Positions 12,678 through 24,044 of a stretch of DNA of 64,000 nucleotides are shown one piece after another (within the stretch, counting starts at the first letter, position 1; every line of letters starts with the position of its first letter). A program made the position numbers and the translations under genes. Source of the stretch: Atherinomorus stipes (taxonomy: Eukaryota; Chordata; Actinopteri; Atheriniformes; Atherinidae); the NCBI GenBank assembly GCA_023101725.1, contig JALJCO010012619.1, positions 396,625-460,624 on the forward strand. The letters run 5' to 3'. The notes below the pieces were generated by a model. The model was not told the DNA's origin and ran no database searches. It saw only the letters and a program-made list of their open reading frames with translations.

Positions 12678-13719
12678 TAACCTGGTTTCTATGGCATGAG
12701 TCATAACATTGGTCGTAAGCAAACAATCCACAAACTATCCTTTTTAATTTGCAGCAGAATGTTTCTTAAACTAAAAAAAGACATCAATTTGCCAGAAGCA
12801 CAACTGTTGGAGCATTTTTTGGCAACGGTGTGTGCTTATTGGATCCTGCAAAAGAGCTGATCGTCAAAATACATTTAAGACATTAAGCTCTTTGTGAATT
12901 CTGCTAAATCACAATATAATTAATTCTGGCTCATGCTGGCATTCAGCCAACATTCACATTCAAAGAGGTTAAAGTAATTGATCAGTTTTGCAGTTTAAGG
13001 TCTTTCGCAATACAGCGCCAACAAGCCAAACAGATGGAGGATCAAGATTAGTCGTTCAAACTCAAACAGTACTGGAGTCCCGTCATCTTTGTAGACCCAA
13101 AAATCCTTGGATCCAAACTTCCTGTTTGGGAAATGGCTGAGAAATGAATCAATAAAAGTTGAAAGTAAATAAATGGAAATAATGTTCCAAAGAATAACAG
13201 TATTATTCATTGATGCTGGTGTGATGCATTTTGAAGGGATGTTTTTTTTTTTGTTTTTTTTTTACACTTGCATTAATGTAATCTGTGATGCTGTGTCAGT
13301 CACGTCCATGTGCAACTGGAAACTAATGCTTTTCTTTTCATTTCCTTATGAAGAGAGAGTGAGAAACGCCTGGTAATGTGACCTGTATCTGTGTCAGAGG
13401 GTAGTGATGCTGTGTGAATTTATATTTTTTTTAAAAAGCTTGGATATTTGCATGTTTTTACATCAGTGCATGAAAACAATGTAAATGTAATTCACAGGTC
13501 AGTGGGTTTTTATGCTGTTTGTTTCATTCTAATAAGTGATTTACACTTTTCGATAACAGTTATAGTAAATGATGATGTAACATTACAAGTTCAGCAATCT
13601 TGTTTTAAATCTGAAAAACATACATTAATCTGTTTTCTTTTTCTCCTCCCTTTCTGTCTTCGTCTGTTTTCCCCTTTCCCCTATATCCTCCCTCCCTCTT
13701 TCATCATTTATCTCCTCAG
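12678..13719. other. probable TMEM132 intron 1, 3' part
   Basis: AT-rich DNA ending in a strong polypyrimidine tract (13635-13717) and the AG at 13718-13719 used by the next exon. No repeat was recognised except short poly-T runs. Confidence 0.6.
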
Positions 13720-14138
13720 TGTCTGACAGCCCATCAGGAGCAGCAGGAGGTGGACCAGGCGGAGGGCTGGACTCCTCTCAACCTCGCTTCTCCTCCTCCC
13801 TCCCTACTTACCTCCCTGTCCAATGCCAGTTAAGTGGCACTGACTCCGCCTTCTTCCTGCGGGAAGCCAATCAGGAGGTCATGCGAAACGGCAGCCTGTC
13901 ATCGCGGACTGAGCCATTTTTTCTCCACCAGCTAGAACCGGGCATCGCTGCCCCACAACCCCTGCCAAGTGTCAACTGCAGTTATGGAAATCTGAGCATT
14001 GAGCAGCCAATCCCAGTGGAACTCCTTCAAGGTCCTCCACCGCACCTGCTGCACTCGACCAATCAAGTGACACATAACTGGAAGGTTAAAGGTCAAGTGG
14101 TGGTGCCTAAAGTGGGATCAACAAGACCGTGGATACAG
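13720..14138 (+). CDS. TMEM132-family protein, N-terminal ectodomain exon (probably exon 2)
   Basis: TMEM132 proteins are single-pass membrane proteins of neurons, implicated in adhesion and cytoskeletal linkage; this exon encodes the start of the extracellular part. The frame runs from the acceptor AG at 13718-13719 to the donor GT at 14139-14140. It carries the family hallmarks: a short Ser/Gly/Pro-rich leader, LPTYLPV, SAFFLREANQEVMRNGSL, VNCSYGNLSIEQPIPVELL and a Trp-Lys segment before the last codon. NGS, NCS and NLS are potential N-glycosylation sites at places where the family has them. The exon enters mid-codon (two bases complete the first codon) and leaves at a codon boundary, fitting 17306 exactly. 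The preceding signal-peptide exon was not found. I cannot decide which TMEM132 paralogue (A-E) this is. Confidence 0.92.
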
Positions 14139-14354
14139 GTAAAAGGAATTCATGTTTGGTCAGAGTATGCATGAACTGATGTGTTTTTATAACATCACAT
14201 TAAGTTTTTATTAGTTATTAGTTTATGAAGTATGAGCAACTCTTGTTTGTTGTGACGTTATTATAGACAACTTTTGGCTTTTTGGTCCATCTAAATAATC
14301 AATATTTTACCTGACTTTGCAATTAAACTTTGTATTTGTTGTTAATTGTTCAAT

Positions 14355-14735
14355 TTAGGCTGCATGGTAGCGTGGTGGTTAGCACTGCAGCCTCACAGTA
14401 AAAAGGTTGCTAGTTCGAGCCCTGCCTGGGGCGGGGGGTTTGACCAGTTCCAACAGGGGCCTTCCTGTGTGGAGTTTGCATGTTCTCCCCATGTATGCGC
14501 GGGTTCTCTCCAGGTACTCCGGCTTCCTCCCACCGTCCAAACACATTCATGTCAGGTTAATTGATCACTCAAAGGGAATGTGAGTGTAAATGTCTGTCTG
14601 TCTGTCTTTCTGTGTTGGCCTTGCGACAGACTGGCGACCTGTCCAGGGTGTACCTGCCTGATAATAGCTGGGATATAGGCTATAGCAACCCCGCAACTCT
14701 GAATTGGACAAGTGGTACAAAAAATGAATGTATTA
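14355..14735 (+). mobile_element. tRNA-like SINE or related dispersed fish repeat
   Basis: A widely recognised fish repeat sequence in sense orientation: 'gtggtggttagcactgcagcctcacag', then 'agttcgagccctg' (resembling a tRNA B box), 'tggagtttgcatgttctcccc', 'gacctgtccagggtgtac' and 'agctgggatatagg'. A (GTCT)n stretch lies within it. It sits in the intron between the two TMEM132 exons. The class (SINE or 3' end of a larger element) is uncertain. Confidence 0.65.
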
Positions 14736-14817
14736 AATTTACTTATTTATATTTAAGCTTTTATTTTCAAGAAAGAACTGAAAAATCACGCACATCCCAA
14801 AAAAATCTCAAACCAGG

Positions 14818-15027
14818 TAGAAAGAAAAAGGACGGATCCACACAAGCTGAGTGTATCTCCCATGAATATTTATTTTAGAGGCAGAGCAACGTTTCGGTCG
14901 TATGCCCATCGTCAGGCTCTGAAGACTCTGGAGTCTGAAGAAGGACATACGCCCGAAACCTTCTCTGCCTTGCAAATAAGTATTTATGAGGCTATACCCA
15001 GCTTGTGCGGATCCACCTTCCTTTCTA
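14818..15027. mobile_element. 210-bp foldback MITE
   Basis: Near-palindrome. The left arm 'tagaaag...ggatccacacaagctg...ggcagag' pairs with the right arm 'ctctgcc...cagcttgtgcggatcc...ctttcta'. The centre carries a second inverted pair, 'gcaacgtttcggtcgtatg' against 'gacatacgcccgaaacc'. No coding capacity. The tips lack a clear target duplication. As intron RNA it would fold into one long hairpin. Confidence 0.75.
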
Positions 15028-15851
15028 GCTTTTATTCTTTTATTTTTTATTTTTTCCATTTATCTTTTTTAATTAGGTGATGTTTGTTTTTTGCTGTTTT
15101 TAAAATGTATTTTGTTATTTTTAGATGATTTGATCTTTTTAGTTATTTCTATCACTCTAGTGTTTTCCTCACGGGAGTCCTCTCCATTGGGAGGTACCCT
15201 TCCCTGACTGCAGTGCCATGGAGGCTGTCCTTGTCTGGGTGTGATTGGGGCCCAGCACCACAGCTATTATGGTGTGGACCCTGTCCGCCCAGACCTGGAT
15301 GGTTTACGTGGTGATGGACTGTGTAGTCGTGGGTCGGGTGGCTTTTGATGAGCAGATCCCTAGAATATTGTTTCCTCACTTGGTATCAAGCCATGTTTCC
15401 TTCAACTGTTACTTTGTTTGTTTTTTTTAGTACTCTTTTAATTAATGAGTTGAAAGGTCACACATTTACAGAAAAAGAAATTATAATTGCTGGCACCCCC
15501 CACCCCACTCACAGCATCCTCCCCCCACACCATGCTCCACCCCACTCCCACTTGACAGTGCATCAACTTATACATCCTGTATAACACTAATTTACAGGTC
15601 AGCATACATTGTGTTTCGTATAAGATGAGAGAAAAAAGAAGGAAACAGAAGAGCACTCATAGTGGGCTACTGTTGGTATCATGGATTTCAGTTATCTGGC
15701 AGAGATTTCAGTTTAGGATTTACTGTATAACTGAAGTCCAAAATACAAAATATTGGTCTCTAGACCCCTAAGTGTATATTACATTTTTTCAAGGCTAAGA
15801 TGGAGCAAGGACGCTCCTCCACTGGGATACTTTGGTTCTGTCAATTTCCAG
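15028..15851. other. intron, no gene seen
   Basis: Contains a moderately GC-rich patch (15150-15400) with partly overlapping frames on both strands but no family I recognise. It could be an old retroelement fragment. The rest is AT-rich intron. Confidence 0.4.
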
Positions 15852-16508
15852 TTAAAGGATAAGTTTCTTTTTTTTTTTTCAACCTGGACCTTATTTCTAG
15901 GAGTATATACGTGCATTTACTTACTGGTAAAGTTTCTGCATCACTTTGAGTCCTTCGGAAGATATAACTTGTTCTTCAGTGTACATCCAGTGATAATGGC
16001 AGAGACGGGGCAGCGACTATAAGACATTATCTGCAGTAAAATTCCTTGATTTTCACCAATACTTTAAGTAGAAGGAAAAAACAAACGAGTACTGTTGTCC
16101 TGTGAGTCCAGATTTAGCTTTCCATTAGTTATCAGGTAGTTCTAGATACGTTTCGGGGCTCAGCGTTCAAACCTTCCGTAGTTCAGCTGAGAAGAGCAGC
16201 TCGCTGCCCAGAAAACAACAAAATCACAATTTGCAAAACTCTGAACTCACGGGACAACAGCACTCATTCGTTCGTTCATTCTACTTAAAGCACTGATGAA
16301 ATGAAGTTGTTTTGCTGCAGATAATGTCTTATATAGTTGCTGCCCCATCTCCGCCATTATTACTAGATGTACACTGAAGGGTGAATCAAGTTATATCCTC
16401 CGAAGGACTCAAAGTGATGCAGAAACTTTACTGGTAAGTAAATGCACGTATATACTCCTAGAAATAAGGTCCATGTAAAAAAAAAAAAAAAAGAAACTTA
16501 TCCTTTAA
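15852..16508. mobile_element. 657-bp foldback MITE with TTAAAGGATAAG ends
   Basis: Left tip TTAAAGGATAAGTTTCTTTT; right tip is its reverse complement (AAGAAACTTATCCTTTAA). The arms stay complementary for roughly 260 bp, including 'ggtccaggttg'/'acctggacc'-type pairing, 'tatatacgtgcatttacttac', 'gatgcagaaact' and 'gacattatctgcag'. The loop is about 130 bp. No transposase. It lies in the TMEM132 intron, 0.8 kb upstream of the second exon. Confidence 0.85.
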
Positions 16509-17305
16509 GTAGAACCCTTCTGTGTGCTTAGAAAGTTGGAAAAGCTAAGATATTCTTTACTTTATTGCTACTTTGTTGGTCTGTTGGGATCATACAATCT
16601 AGGGTAGATTTTAGCAAGTCTACTCCTTCGTAGATGTATACGATGTATACGATGTGATACTTTACAATGAATAACACCCAGTTTTGCACAAGATGCATTA
16701 CTCTTGTGAGAGCGTCATTCCAAATGTGATCAGAGGTTGCACCCCGAGCTCTTCTTCCCAGCTTCCCTTGATTTTATGGAGGGAAGTATGCTTGATGTTT
16801 ATTATAAATAGACTAATTCTTGAAATGAGGCTTTTTTGAGGTAGGCAAGATCTGAAGTAGACCATCAATGTCAGAGTCTTGTCGCTTGGAGAAGTTTGGA
16901 TCTACACTTTGAATAAAATGCCAGTCCTGAAGATACTTTGGTCTTTAAAGGGGCTGAATGGGGGGATGCTTATGTTTGTAATTTATTAGATTTTGATTGT
17001 TTTATACTATAATTTATATTGTTTTTGTGCTTGAAAAGTGCTATATAAATAAAGTTGAAGTTAAGATTTTTTTTTTCAAAATAAAGAGCTCAATTCATCT
17101 ATTTTTCAGGTGACAGGTGAGATTTATTTGTCTTTCTTCAACTGGCATTAGACAAACGGATTAAGATTTAGCATGTTTATCAGTTACTCTTTCCCTGAAA
17201 AGACAGCTGCTTACTTTTGCACATAAAAGGTGAAATGACTGAGAGTCAGCTAAAAGCCTATTGATCTTCCAATTATGACATTCTTTTTATGCATTTTCTC
17301 TGTAG
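16509..17305. other. intron; possible LINE/SINE 3' tail at 16990-17075
   Basis: The string 'gaaaagtgctatataaataaagttgaagtt' resembles the 3' tails of fish non-LTR retroelements. The sequence before it (16560-16980) is slightly GC-richer than its surroundings and may be part of the same fragment, but I cannot identify a protein in it. The stretch ends with the acceptor of the next exon (AG at 17304-17305). Confidence 0.4.
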
Positions 17306-17883
17306 GTGCTGTTCTATCTGATTGGGCGGCGCTGGGATGAGCCTGACCCACCTCCTCCATCCCTCCTCCCATGTGTCAGAGCCTTGGCTGTTCGTGACAT
17401 CAGTGAAGCAGCACCCTCGGCAGGCTGCCGTCTCATGGGACCATCTGGCATCTGCGTTGTCCGTCTGGAGATTCCCCCAGCTTGGTTTACACCACCACAA
17501 GTGAGAAAAAGACCTCCCGAAGTGGCTCTTCCTTCAGTGGATGTGTATTACTCAATTATACCAATGGAAGGGGCAGGTCAAGAATGCCCCTCTGTTGTTA
17601 ATGAGCCATGGAAAGCTCAGAGTGCGAATGTCGGCCCCCTCGGAGGCCTGGGCTTGGGTCTCGGAGGACAGTGGAGTTCCTTGGAGGATGGAGGGCTTCA
17701 GGACATGTTAAAAGCTGGTTCAGTGGAAATGAGTGTGGGTCCAGTTTCTGCCAAAGGAGAAAGATTGCAATTGGATGAGAATGTGGAGGTTTTGGTGCCA
17801 CCCAGCCCGGTTCGACTTGGTAAAACGGTGGCATTTGGTGTCTACATGAAGACAGATTCAAACATGAAACAGTTTACTCTGAG
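17306..17883 (+). CDS. TMEM132-family protein, second conserved ectodomain exon (probably exon 3)
   Basis: The 578-nt exon starts at a codon boundary after the acceptor AG (17304-17305), in phase with the exon ending at 14138, so the joined protein reads ...TRPWIQ-VLFYLIGRRWDEP.... Family features are the VLFYLIGRRWD start, the spaced cysteines in LLPCVRALAV, AGCRLMG and GICVVRLE, the W-F-x-P-P segment, VDVYYSI, and the end segment PSPVRLGKTVAF...FTLR. It corresponds to the cohesin-like/first Ig-like part of the extracellular region. The exon ends two bases into a codon at the donor GT (17884-17885). Intron positions before VLF and after FTLR match what I remember of mammalian TMEM132D. The Gly/Leu-rich insert (GPLGGLGLGLGG) is probably lineage-specific. 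The paralogue is not resolved. Confidence 0.92.
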
Positions 17884-18060
17884 GTGAGAGCACAAATACT
17901 TTCATTTCATTGCTTTGGCTTATTTTGTTCTGGATTCTGCTGTCTCTGTGTCTCATTATGCATTTCAGTTTCTGTCTGGTTCTTTTTGCCATCGTCTCTA
18001 CTTATTCCTCTCCTCCCCATTTGCGCTCTCTCTCTCTCTCATCTCTCAACTCTGTCGCCT

Positions 18061-18146
18061 CCTGAGGTTGATGGCTGTCACCTTTGTGTGCTCAGCCTCT
18101 TTCAGGAGCCAGCAATGCAAATAACAATTTCATGAATATTCACGAC
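18061..18146. other. 86-bp conserved-looking element, copy A (inverted relative to copy B)
   Basis: Its reverse complement matches 33738-33823 at about 77 of 86 positions without gaps, including the 20-mer 'gttatttgcattgctggctc' and 'acacaaaggtgacagccatca'. It lies 178 bp after the donor of the second TMEM132 exon and directly follows a CT-rich tract. It includes an octamer-like ATGCAAAT on the plus strand and the palindrome TGAATATTCA. No frame is shared in a way that suggests coding. It may be a conserved non-coding element or an otherwise unrecognised repeat. Confidence 0.75.
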
Positions 18147-19339
18147 TGATCCAATACAAAAGAAAACAGAAAATGAAAACTAGGAGAGGGAAAGGGTGAC
18201 TAGGACAAACTAAACACCGGGGAGCCTGAAAAATGGAAGCAGAGGTATGAAATAAGAGGATCTAGGTTACATTGATTGAAGGGGCGGTACACTTAATGGG
18301 TCTCGGGCGTGCTTTAAAAGGACATGGTACATGATTTTTGATAGATGCAGGATGTTTTTATGGACTATACACTGGAAAACTTTTTCCTTTTTTTTCCCTG
18401 AGAAACAGTAAGTCCACCAACACTGATCTAAAGTAAGCTTGCATATCTTTTTCCATTTCTTCCTCATCATTTCACAGACTTCAGGGGTTTTAGGTTGACA
18501 AATGACAGATGTGCAAATTCATCTTACTATTCAGCAAACTTCCCAGAACACAATACCATACTGGAGATGGCATAGCTGTAACAATTTACTCCTATGAGGG
18601 TAGATCTAATAAAAACATTTTAGAGTATATTCTATACAGTTTTTGTTCACTATTTTAAGCTCACATGGAATAAAAATATAAAGCAAACGTAACTTGGCTT
18701 AATTTAGTTTTATTTTCCTGTACATAATATCACAGTTTTTGCTTGATTTAGTTTTAATCTGCTTTAGTTGATGTGTGTATTTTAATGACAGTAAGCCATA
18801 TAACACAGTAAAGGGACCTGTAGTTTCTCTTATGTCTTATCGTGTTCATTAATGAGAAAGTGAAAATAAATACCAAGCTAGAAGAGTTTGGGAAAGCTCA
18901 GTAGAACTTGTAATGATATTAACAAATGAGGAATAACTAATGAAAAAGGATGTTGGCAGTAGTGAGAATTATTTGGCCATTACAGTAAAGTATCTTGGTT
19001 AAAACAATGTCATTACCTGTTAGGGTTTTACATGAAAGAAATAACATCAACATGAGTAAATGTTGTGTGGACTATTAATTTGATTATCGCTTTATTAAGC
19101 AGGTCTGATAACAAGCAGGCAACTTTAACATAACAAGAACACACTGTCACATTACTGAAATTAAGTCATGATGACATCAACACACACTGGTTACAGTTAT
19201 CTGAGTAACAACCTGTTCACATTGTTTATCAAAGAAACATAAACCTTTGTTTCTTTGTTTCTCTTTTGTTTCTCTAAAGGACACAATCAGTGTGTTTTTA
19301 TAAGCATAATTTTTAGCAATTTTCTAATATAATGTAAGA

Positions 19340-19440
19340 ATTTCCTTAATAATAATAATAATAACATACTTTATTGATCCCAATTAGGGTGCTAATTAGG
19401 AAATGCGTTCACTGCATTTAACCCATCTTAGGTTGAACCT
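19340..19440 (-). mobile_element. retroelement 3' tail fragment
   Basis: (ATA)n followed by 'catactttattgatccc' and 'tgcatttaaccca' is the reverse complement of a common fish non-LTR retroelement tail (GGGATCAATAAAGTATG then a short tandem repeat). Only the 3' tip is present; no reverse transcriptase is visible. Confidence 0.5.
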
Positions 19441-19927
19441 GAGAGCAGCATGAAATTAAAAGAAGAAATTAATTATAAAAAATTCTAAATGTGGAAAACA
19501 GGACATCACATCATTCTTGTTTTTAAATGAACTTGTTAAGCACTTTGATCAACCCTTTTTTTTTTTTTTTTTTTTTAACACACACACTAGTTAGGACCAT
19601 GTTGCTTTGTTAAATGCCATGTTGATTTCCCTAATATTCTCAATTTAAGGCGTGCGTGAGTTTTAAACTTAAGCCATGTTAATAAATTCCTGCAGGCACA
19701 CAAAACTATGAAGTGTTTATGTTGTATAATCATTGACTGCACTAGCAGTGCAGTTTCAGCAGATGTTTGATCGTGAAAGACCCATCCTGAACTTCCTTTG
19801 TCCCATATAATGAGTTTAAGAAGAAATTTAACCTTTTAATGCAAAGTGTCCACCTTTTTAAAGGCTGTTTTCTCGTATAGTTATGGGGGAGGATGATATA
19901 TTTGCAAATTAGCCACTTCAGTAAATG

Positions 19928-19966
19928 TTTGGTGAGTGGCAGTTCAGTAAACTGCCACTCACCAAA
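19928..19966. other. perfect 17-bp hairpin
   Basis: TTTGGTGAGTGGCAGTT pairs perfectly with AACTGCCACTCACCAAA around the 5-nt loop CAGTA. The flanks do not continue the pairing far, so the stem is too short for an ordinary microRNA precursor. No repeat family was recognised around it. Confidence 0.85.
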
Positions 19967-22900
19967 GAATAAATAAATGTTTTGTATAATTCATTATATT
20001 TACATACAGTACACCGTTATTACCAAGTTTGCCAGCAATGGACATGAAAAGAAAATGTTACAGCTATCTTTAAAGAACAGAAAATGAATATGGAATATAT
20101 TTTCAACATTTTTAATAGAGCAAACAAATTTAATAAGAAATTGATAAGAAGTAAAATTAGATTAAAAGGAAAAAAGTACTTGACATGTCTGTAGATGTAG
20201 AATATTGTATTTTAGGGTACAGACGTTTACAAATCCTGATACCCTGATCAGCAACTACAAGTTTAGTTTGCTGATGGTGTGTTTCTTATCTATAACTGAC
20301 TTTGAGGATATTCTAAAAATCAGGTGTTACTCCTTACACATAAGTGAGTATTTGAAAAATAAGTTTCTTTTTTGTATATTATGATCAAAATGCTTTATTT
20401 CTTCCCATTTCCTGAAGTTTAGCATGATTTTGTCCTGCCAGGGTTAACTTTATTTTTTATATGTGCTCTAGAAATACATTTCTTATTAAAGAATACGCAT
20501 TTGATAATTTGATTTGACTGGAATCACAGTTGAAATATACTCACATAATCTGCAGATCTTTAACCTCAAGAAATACACAAGCCAAATCAGTTTCAAAATC
20601 ACACAAGTGCCCAAACGACATCCCCGTATAGTTAGAATCATGGCAAGGAGAAAGGGTTTATTAAAAGGTAGGAGGAGCTGAGACTTCATAACTATTGTGT
20701 AGTTTGTCACACTTCAACAACTACCGCAGAGCTGACAGATGAGGCCAATGAAGCATTAATTGTATGATTGAAAGTATTCAAAGTAATCAGAAGAAGCCGG
20801 GGCACAGAATAGTGCCTGTAAGCATTAATGGTTGGCATAATTTGCATAAGAAGCGTAACAAAAGCGGTCCATAAAGTTATGAATCATAGAGCTTTGATCA
20901 AACACTTAACGGTTATTAACTTCTATCACTATCCCAGCACTTTATACCCCCACATAAATGAGTTTTTTCTCCAACCCACTCTCTTAGACAGTGTGGACAG
21001 ACCTCTCGACTATGTGATGAGATCGCCCACCTAGATGAACCACTAATTCATAAACCCTCAAAAGCATCATTTCCTGTTAAAAATTACTTTTATTGTATGA
21101 CATGACATCTTCTAGCTCTAAGTTCTTTCTTATGAAATGAGTGGACCTCATTCTCCATGTCCTCACTCACTCTTGACCAAGAAATCCTTCCTCTCTGATT
21201 GCCTCCATGTCTCACTTCATGCACCAGGAGCGAGAAGAAAAGACGTCCAACAGGGCTTAGAGTGAGAAAATGCCCAAGTTCTCACAGTGGCTCGACTTAG
21301 AAAGTGCTGCACCTCTGCATATGGCACAGATTGCTAGTTACACAATGGCACCAAAGTTCCTTATTTGACACTTCTGGCTTCACTGACCTTATTTCTTATT
21401 TCTATGAGCATAATTTTAATCCTCTACTGTAATGTGATAACAGCATCCTCGCACTTAATTGATTTTGTGCTGCAGTGATTGGGAAACACTTGTCAGAGAG
21501 ATGATCTTAAGCAAAAAGGAGTTAAAAACAATTATGACAATAACAAGCTCACAGCATTGTCTTTATAAAGCATCTTTATTATCTTGACTAACCTTTATAA
21601 AAGCACAGTCTTTACAAATTGGTAAGAAAATTTAACTTAAAGAGCTATAGACCCTTTCACAGTGACGTCGCCGCTGTAGCTGGAGGCAAAGAACAGAGGA
21701 AGTGTGCAGCAAAGATTGTAGAAACGACCTTTCTCAAGCGTTATTACGACGTCGGAGTAGGAGGAAAAATGTTTGTGGCATTGAATTAAAGTTTTTTTCA
21801 GGATACCAGCAAGACAACTACTGTATGGTTCAATGCCATGAAATGAAGAAAGACAATCGTCAATGATGCTCGTGTTTGCAGTTTAAATAGTCCTGCTGAA
21901 AGACTGCAACAAGGCCCTAGTCTGCAATATAAAACAGAAAACGTCAAATATTTTATGTTTTCCCTAAAAGCAATACAACAAATCATCATATCAACACATC
22001 AGAACGAGTGTAACAGCTGCTGCATTGCAAGCATGCCCAGCCATGCAGGTGCAGGTTGCTGTTAAAATGGTAATGTTTTGCCCAATTGACGATTATCCAG
22101 ATCTCATTCGTGTCATTCTTCCTGCTTTGACCTGGCTCTGCAAAACTTCTGACACAAAGTACCAAACGTAGATTGATTTGTATCATTAGAATGTGCTATG
22201 ACCATTTCTGACATAGTTGTGAGCATCCAGCTATCATTATGCTCTGAGCTTCCCTTTGCTGGACACACCTGGTGTCTGGATTAGATGTCTAGCCACTCCA
22301 CCATCTGCAGCGCAGAAGATCTTCATCCTCTGGTGTCTGGATCAGCCAGCCTGCTTCCATCTGCGAGTGTTAATTTACTAAAACAGCTGTAATGGTTCTG
22401 TGGAGTGAGTGTCAGTATATTCTTACAGTTCTGAGACTGAAACACTTTGTTTGAAAACTTTCCATTTACGAAAAAAAGCCACCAAAACCTGCTAGCTGCC
22501 GCTGGTTAACATAGCATCTAGGCTCCTTTTGCTTCCAGACTAAGCCCCGCCTACCAAAAAACATCACCGTTTTTGTAAACTTTGTAACTGTCTCTATAAA
22601 AAAGGACTTATCTTGGGGAGCAACATTTCTTTCAGAATGCTGGAGGAACATTATGCTGCACCTTGACCTACTGCCTGTTAACGAAAATTCTGTGCACTCT
22701 TTGACCTTTGTATGCTTCTTCCCTATAAAAAACAAACAAGCAAACAAAAAAAAAAAACACTGCACATGCTTTACATATAGGGGGAGTTTCTAGCCAGGTC
22801 CTACATGCATACGCATTCACATGCATAAGATCTAGCATGCATACCAACATGAATGATGAGACATTCTCTTTGGTTCCCCTACAGAAACGTCTCTGTCTTC

Positions 22901-23857
22901 ACTGTGCTGCCTACGTACTTGTGTAAAGTATTACTACAGAAAGCTGCTGCAAAGGAGGAAAAAGATAATCCCTTTTTTCACCATCATCACTTCTTTTTTC
23001 TACTTTTGTGCAACTTGCTGTGTTCCAGTGCGTTTGGTTTATTTTCTGTATTTACCTTCCTGATGTGTCTGTATTTTGAGTTCAGGCCGGTATAAAAATC
23101 TCCAAACATATATTCATCCTTTTTTGCCTGAATTAAGTGTGTTTAGCTGTGTGTATGTGTGTGTCCTACCTGCATTTCCTGCCCTCTGCCCGGGCATACA
23201 CTCTGATGGATAATCTCCCATGTTAGAAGCACAGTCAGACATGTAATAAGGCTTAAGTGGATCTCATTCGTGCGCGTGAGTGCACGCATCTGTATATTTT
23301 TGTGTGTGACACATAATAAGCCTTAAGTGTGCTCCATTACACTGAGGTGATGTGATTATGATAAACTGCTGAGGAGATGGGGGGACACGGACTGAGGGCG
23401 AGGGAGAGAGACGGAGAAGGCTGAAAGGAAAGAGAAGGAATGAATGAGGAAAATTCTTTTAAAAGCCAAGGACTTCACAGTGGAGACTGATAAATAAGCA
23501 AAGAGAGAAGCTTCTTTTACTTCTGTTGTTTCCTCACAGCCTTTGCTGAAGAAAGGCAAACACGAGATCTTACAAGAGATGACATGCAGCAGCACACATT
23601 TGCTCAATTGGATCAGGTTGTGTTCTGTATCAGCTGTCACTGAGCTTGTAGTTTCACATAACCCTACATGGCTCGGTCACTGTGAGACCACTTGTCAGCA
23701 GACATCTAAAACTGTGCTTGTATATTGGAGACTGGTGAAGATAGACGGGGATTTAGTTACCATGTCAGGTTTTCAGCTGACTGACTTACATTTTCATATA
23801 AAATGTGGTTTCTTTATTTCCAACCACTTTTTAGTTCATCATTGAGGCGATCAGATT

Positions 23858-23925
23858 TGGTGGTTCTCAACCTTGGGTCTGGGACCCCCCAAGAGGGTCC
23901 CCAAAGAGCACAGGGGGGTCCCTAA
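23858..23925. mobile_element. hAT-like terminal fragment
   Basis: 'tggttctcaaccttgggtctgggacc' followed by the inverted 'ggggtccc' blocks resembles the CAGTGGTTCTCAAA-type tip of hAT elements (compare 41236). No second end was found. Confidence 0.45.
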
Positions 23926-24044
23926 AGCTCTGACTGTTTAGAGCCAGTGTGATTGAAATTAAGGTCATGTCCACACACGAGTTGAGGTGTATCAGCTTAA
24001 GTTTCTTTTTTTTTTTTGTGTGTTTTAGTTTTGTCTGGTTATCG

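Larger units (their letters stand above)
18147..24044. other. TMEM132 downstream intron, no exon found
   Basis: Both strands were read for an exon continuing the TMEM132 frame (it must start by completing a codon after AG); none was recognised. Contents seen: a 17-bp perfect hairpin at 19928-19966, a LINE-like tail near 19340-19440, a probable MITE left end near 21648, poly-pyrimidine/poly-A patches, and a hAT-like tip at 23858-23925. Confidence 0.45.

Noticed and set aside
12995..13210. Minus-strand 71-codon frame with a protein-like end (FGSKDFWVYKDDG...)
   Set aside because: Suggestive composition, but no family is recognised, no splice context is seen, and the N-terminal part is AT-driven hydrophobic sequence.
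14355..14735. A tRNA gene, because of the B-box-like 'agttcgagccctg'
   Set aside because: No tRNA cloverleaf or anticodon arm can be formed; the surrounding sequence is a well-known dispersed fish repeat.
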